Shown: piece by piece, positions 5,727 to 6,929 of the stretch | Numbering within the stretch: position 1 is the first letter of the stretch | Layout: each line of letters opens with the position of its first letter | NCBI GenBank assembly: GCA_003218735.1 | Contig: QHOJ01000005.1 | Span: 518-7,446 of the forward strand | Source of the DNA: Verrucomicrobiota bacterium | GTDB taxonomy: Bacteria; Verrucomicrobiota; Verrucomicrobiia; Chthoniobacterales; UBA10450 | Reading direction: 5' to 3' | DNA: 6,929 nucleotides | Notes under the pieces: generated by a model | Seen by the model: only the letters and a program-made list of their open reading frames with translations | Told to the model about the DNA's origin: nothing | Database searches by the model: none | Translations under genes and position numbers: made by a program

Positions 5727-6797
5727 TCACAATTCCGAAGTGTGTAGCTGTGTTTCCCCCAACGCTCGATGCTCGGTACTCGGCGCCTTGCAATTCAATT
5801 TATCGGAAATCGATTTGCCAAAATCCGCGACGTGTTCAGCAATGATCGCTTCGGCAACGCTGATTTGCTCGCGGCGAAGCGCGAGGGATTGCTCCGCGAC
5901 TGATTGCAAAGAATCGATGTCGTACAGATAGACGCCGTGCATTTCGTTTACGCTTGGATCGACATCACGTGGCACCGCGATGTCGATGATGAAAAGCGGA
6001 CGATCGACGCGATTGCGCAGCATTGGCGCGAGACTTTCTGGCGTAAGCAGCGCCGTTTCCGAAGATGTCGATGTAATCAGGATATCAATCTCGCGGCATT
6101 GCTGCGGCCATTCATCGAATCGAACACCTCGTCCACCCACGAGCCGGGCTAGTTCCTGCGCGCGATCCGTCGAACGATTGCTTACACGCAAGTCCGTCAC
6201 ACCGCGTGAAACGAGCGCCCGGGCCGTCCGCTCGCTAGTTTCGCCCGCGCCGAGCACAAGCACTTTGCAATTGCTGAGTTGGCCAAAAATTCGTTGTGCA
6301 AGATCGACCGCGACCGATCCAACCGATACCGGGCCGCGCGTAATTTCAGTGTGCGTTCGAACCTGCTTTGCCACCCGAAAAGCGCGTTGAAACAAGCGAT
6401 GCAGCCAGGGCCCGGCCGCGCCCGATTTTCTCGCCGATTCGTACGCCTTTTTCGCCTGACCGAGAATCTCGCTCTCGCCCACACCCATTGAATCGAGCCC
6501 CGACGCAACACAAAAAAGATGCTGCACTCACTTTTCGTCTTCGTAGCGATAAAATGGCGGCGCATATTCGTTGTGATCATTCTCGATGTTTCGTGCGAGA
6601 CAGCGCGCAATCTCATCCGTCGATACACGTTTTTCCGACGCGGCATAAACTTCGACACGATTGCAGGTCGTGAGCAACAACGCTTCCGTGCAACCTGCAC
6701 CGCGCACAATGCAATCGGTCTCAGCATGGCCGGCAAAACGCTCGCGCGTTTCCACGTCCGCGGTGTGATGGCTCAACCCGACGCAGAAAAGATTCAT
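5727..6797 (-). pseudogene. hemA: Glutamyl-tRNA reductase with an in-frame TGA stop at codon 90
   Basis: HemA reduces glutamyl-tRNA to glutamate-1-semialdehyde, the first committed step of C5-pathway haem synthesis. ATG6797 opens MNLFCVGLSHHTADVETRER, the family N-terminus, and TTCNRVEVYA carries the catalytic Cys45. The frame reaches YEDEK and then TGA at 6530-6528. The same frame continues at once as VQHLFCVASGLDSM, GESEILGQAKKAY, the NADPH-binding GAGETSERTA (183-192) and FIIDIAVPRDVDP, to a TGA at 5729-5727. The interrupted position is Ala in E. coli, with no gap in the alignment, so one base change would explain the stop. GTG6527 directly after the stop could restart a 267-residue C-terminal piece. 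The protein would be about 355 residues against about 418 in E. coli. The spinal helix is present, but most of the C-terminal dimerisation domain is missing. It overlaps the upstream gene by 4 bases. No Shine-Dalgarno is seen. Confidence 0.88.
5765..5785. repeat. Three imperfect 7-base tandem repeats inside the hemA tail
   Basis: On the + strand the units are CTCGATG (5765-5771), CTCGGTA (5772-5778) and CTCGGCG (5779-5785), so the pattern is CTCGRNN three times. They encode the Ser-Thr-Glu-His-Arg-Ala part of the HemA C-terminus, where family similarity is lost. The array is short and could be chance. Confidence 0.4.
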
Positions 6798-6929
6798 GGT
6801 GGCGACTGCATTTGTGCGGTGAAAGTGATTCCCCAGAGAAGCGCCAGCGCAGCGCTGAATCCGACGATGCAAAGCGCGGCCACGTGTTTCGGCGCGAGAC
6901 GGCGAAGGTGCCGGCCTTGCAAAATTGCG
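6794..6929 (-). CDS. Probable cytochrome c assembly membrane protein (CcsA/HemX type), last 44 codons
   Basis: This reading frame enters from the right edge and ends at the TGA at 6796-6794. Its 44 visible residues start AILQGRHLRRLAPKHVAALC and contain one clear hydrophobic helix (about AALCIVGFSAALALLWGITF) with positive residues just before it. It closes with a short polar tail. This layout, Arg-rich loop then a final helix with 'I-GF', resembles the C-terminus of CcsA/HemX proteins, which handle haem for cytochrome c and often lie beside hemA. Its stop overlaps the hemA start as ATGA, strong evidence that the frame is real and translationally coupled to hemA. The family name is inferred from a short stretch plus context. 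Only the existence of a membrane protein end is directly seen. Confidence 0.6.
   Translation of the reverse strand, partial: AILQGRHLRRLAPKHVAALCIVGFSAALALLWGITFTAQMQSPP

Noticed and set aside
6528..6530. hemA TGA as a selenocysteine codon
   Set aside because: The catalytic Cys of GluTR is at residue 45 in TTCNR, not here, and this position is Ala in E. coli. No convincing SECIS hairpin follows the TGA; only a weak GCAGC/GTTGC pairing is seen.
6528..6530. TGA reassigned as a sense codon in this organism
   Set aside because: TGA is the natural stop of yajC, rpsU, the ccsA-like gene and hemA itself in this window, and Trp is written TGG throughout.
6197..6736. 179-codon open frame on the - strand over hemA
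   Set aside because: It lies in another frame of hemA, is Arg-rich without recognisable motifs, and conflicts with the strongly conserved GluTR frame.
1..6929. CRISPR array, insertion sequence, phage or defence genes
   Set aside because: There are no spaced direct repeats, no transposase or integrase frame, and all coding content belongs to secretion, translation and tetrapyrrole synthesis.

Overview
The window most likely comes from a bacterium of the Verrucomicrobiota or a related lineage. It is moderately GC-rich by eye. The clues are a fused SecDF directly downstream of yajC, a fused CobA-HemD beside hemC and hemA, and palindrome-bearing intergenic gaps. This is inference from gene architecture. 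No rRNA or other taxonomic marker is present, and Planctomycetes-type or other bacteria with fused SecDF remain possible.

Layout: the left part reads on the + strand. It holds the C-terminal end of yajC (1-215), a complete fused secDF (265-2604), a 222-base gap with GC-rich inverted repeats and a possible promoter, and rpsU for ribosomal protein S21 (2827-3024). The gap 3025-3241 separates two convergent transcription units and carries two strong hairpins that probably end transcription. The right part reads on the - strand as a tetrapyrrole operon. From upstream to downstream it holds the last 44 codons of a probable CcsA/HemX-type cytochrome c assembly membrane protein (6794-6928), hemA (6797-5727), hemC (5674-4788) and a cobA-hemD fusion (4804-3242). 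No gene-free stretch exceeds 300 bases.

How the genes work together: YajC and SecDF are accessory parts of the Sec translocon, and SecDF uses the proton gradient to pull secreted proteins across the membrane. HemA makes glutamate-1-semialdehyde precursor from glutamyl-tRNA. HemC builds hydroxymethylbilane, HemD closes it to uroporphyrinogen III, and CobA methylates that toward siroheme and cobalamin. The CcsA/HemX-like gene ties the operon to haem use in cytochrome c. The tail-to-head overlaps (4 bases at ccsA/hemA, 17 bases at hemC/cobA-hemD) suggest a co-translated unit.

The main surprise is that two consecutive genes of this operon are broken as written. hemA has an in-frame TGA at codon 90, and hemC lacks about 15 codons and changes frame at the same point. 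Everything around these lesions is well conserved, so they are either very recent mutations or errors in the assembled sequence. I found no convincing undescribed system. A second observation is that rpsU alone among the genes with visible starts has a clear Shine-Dalgarno sequence.
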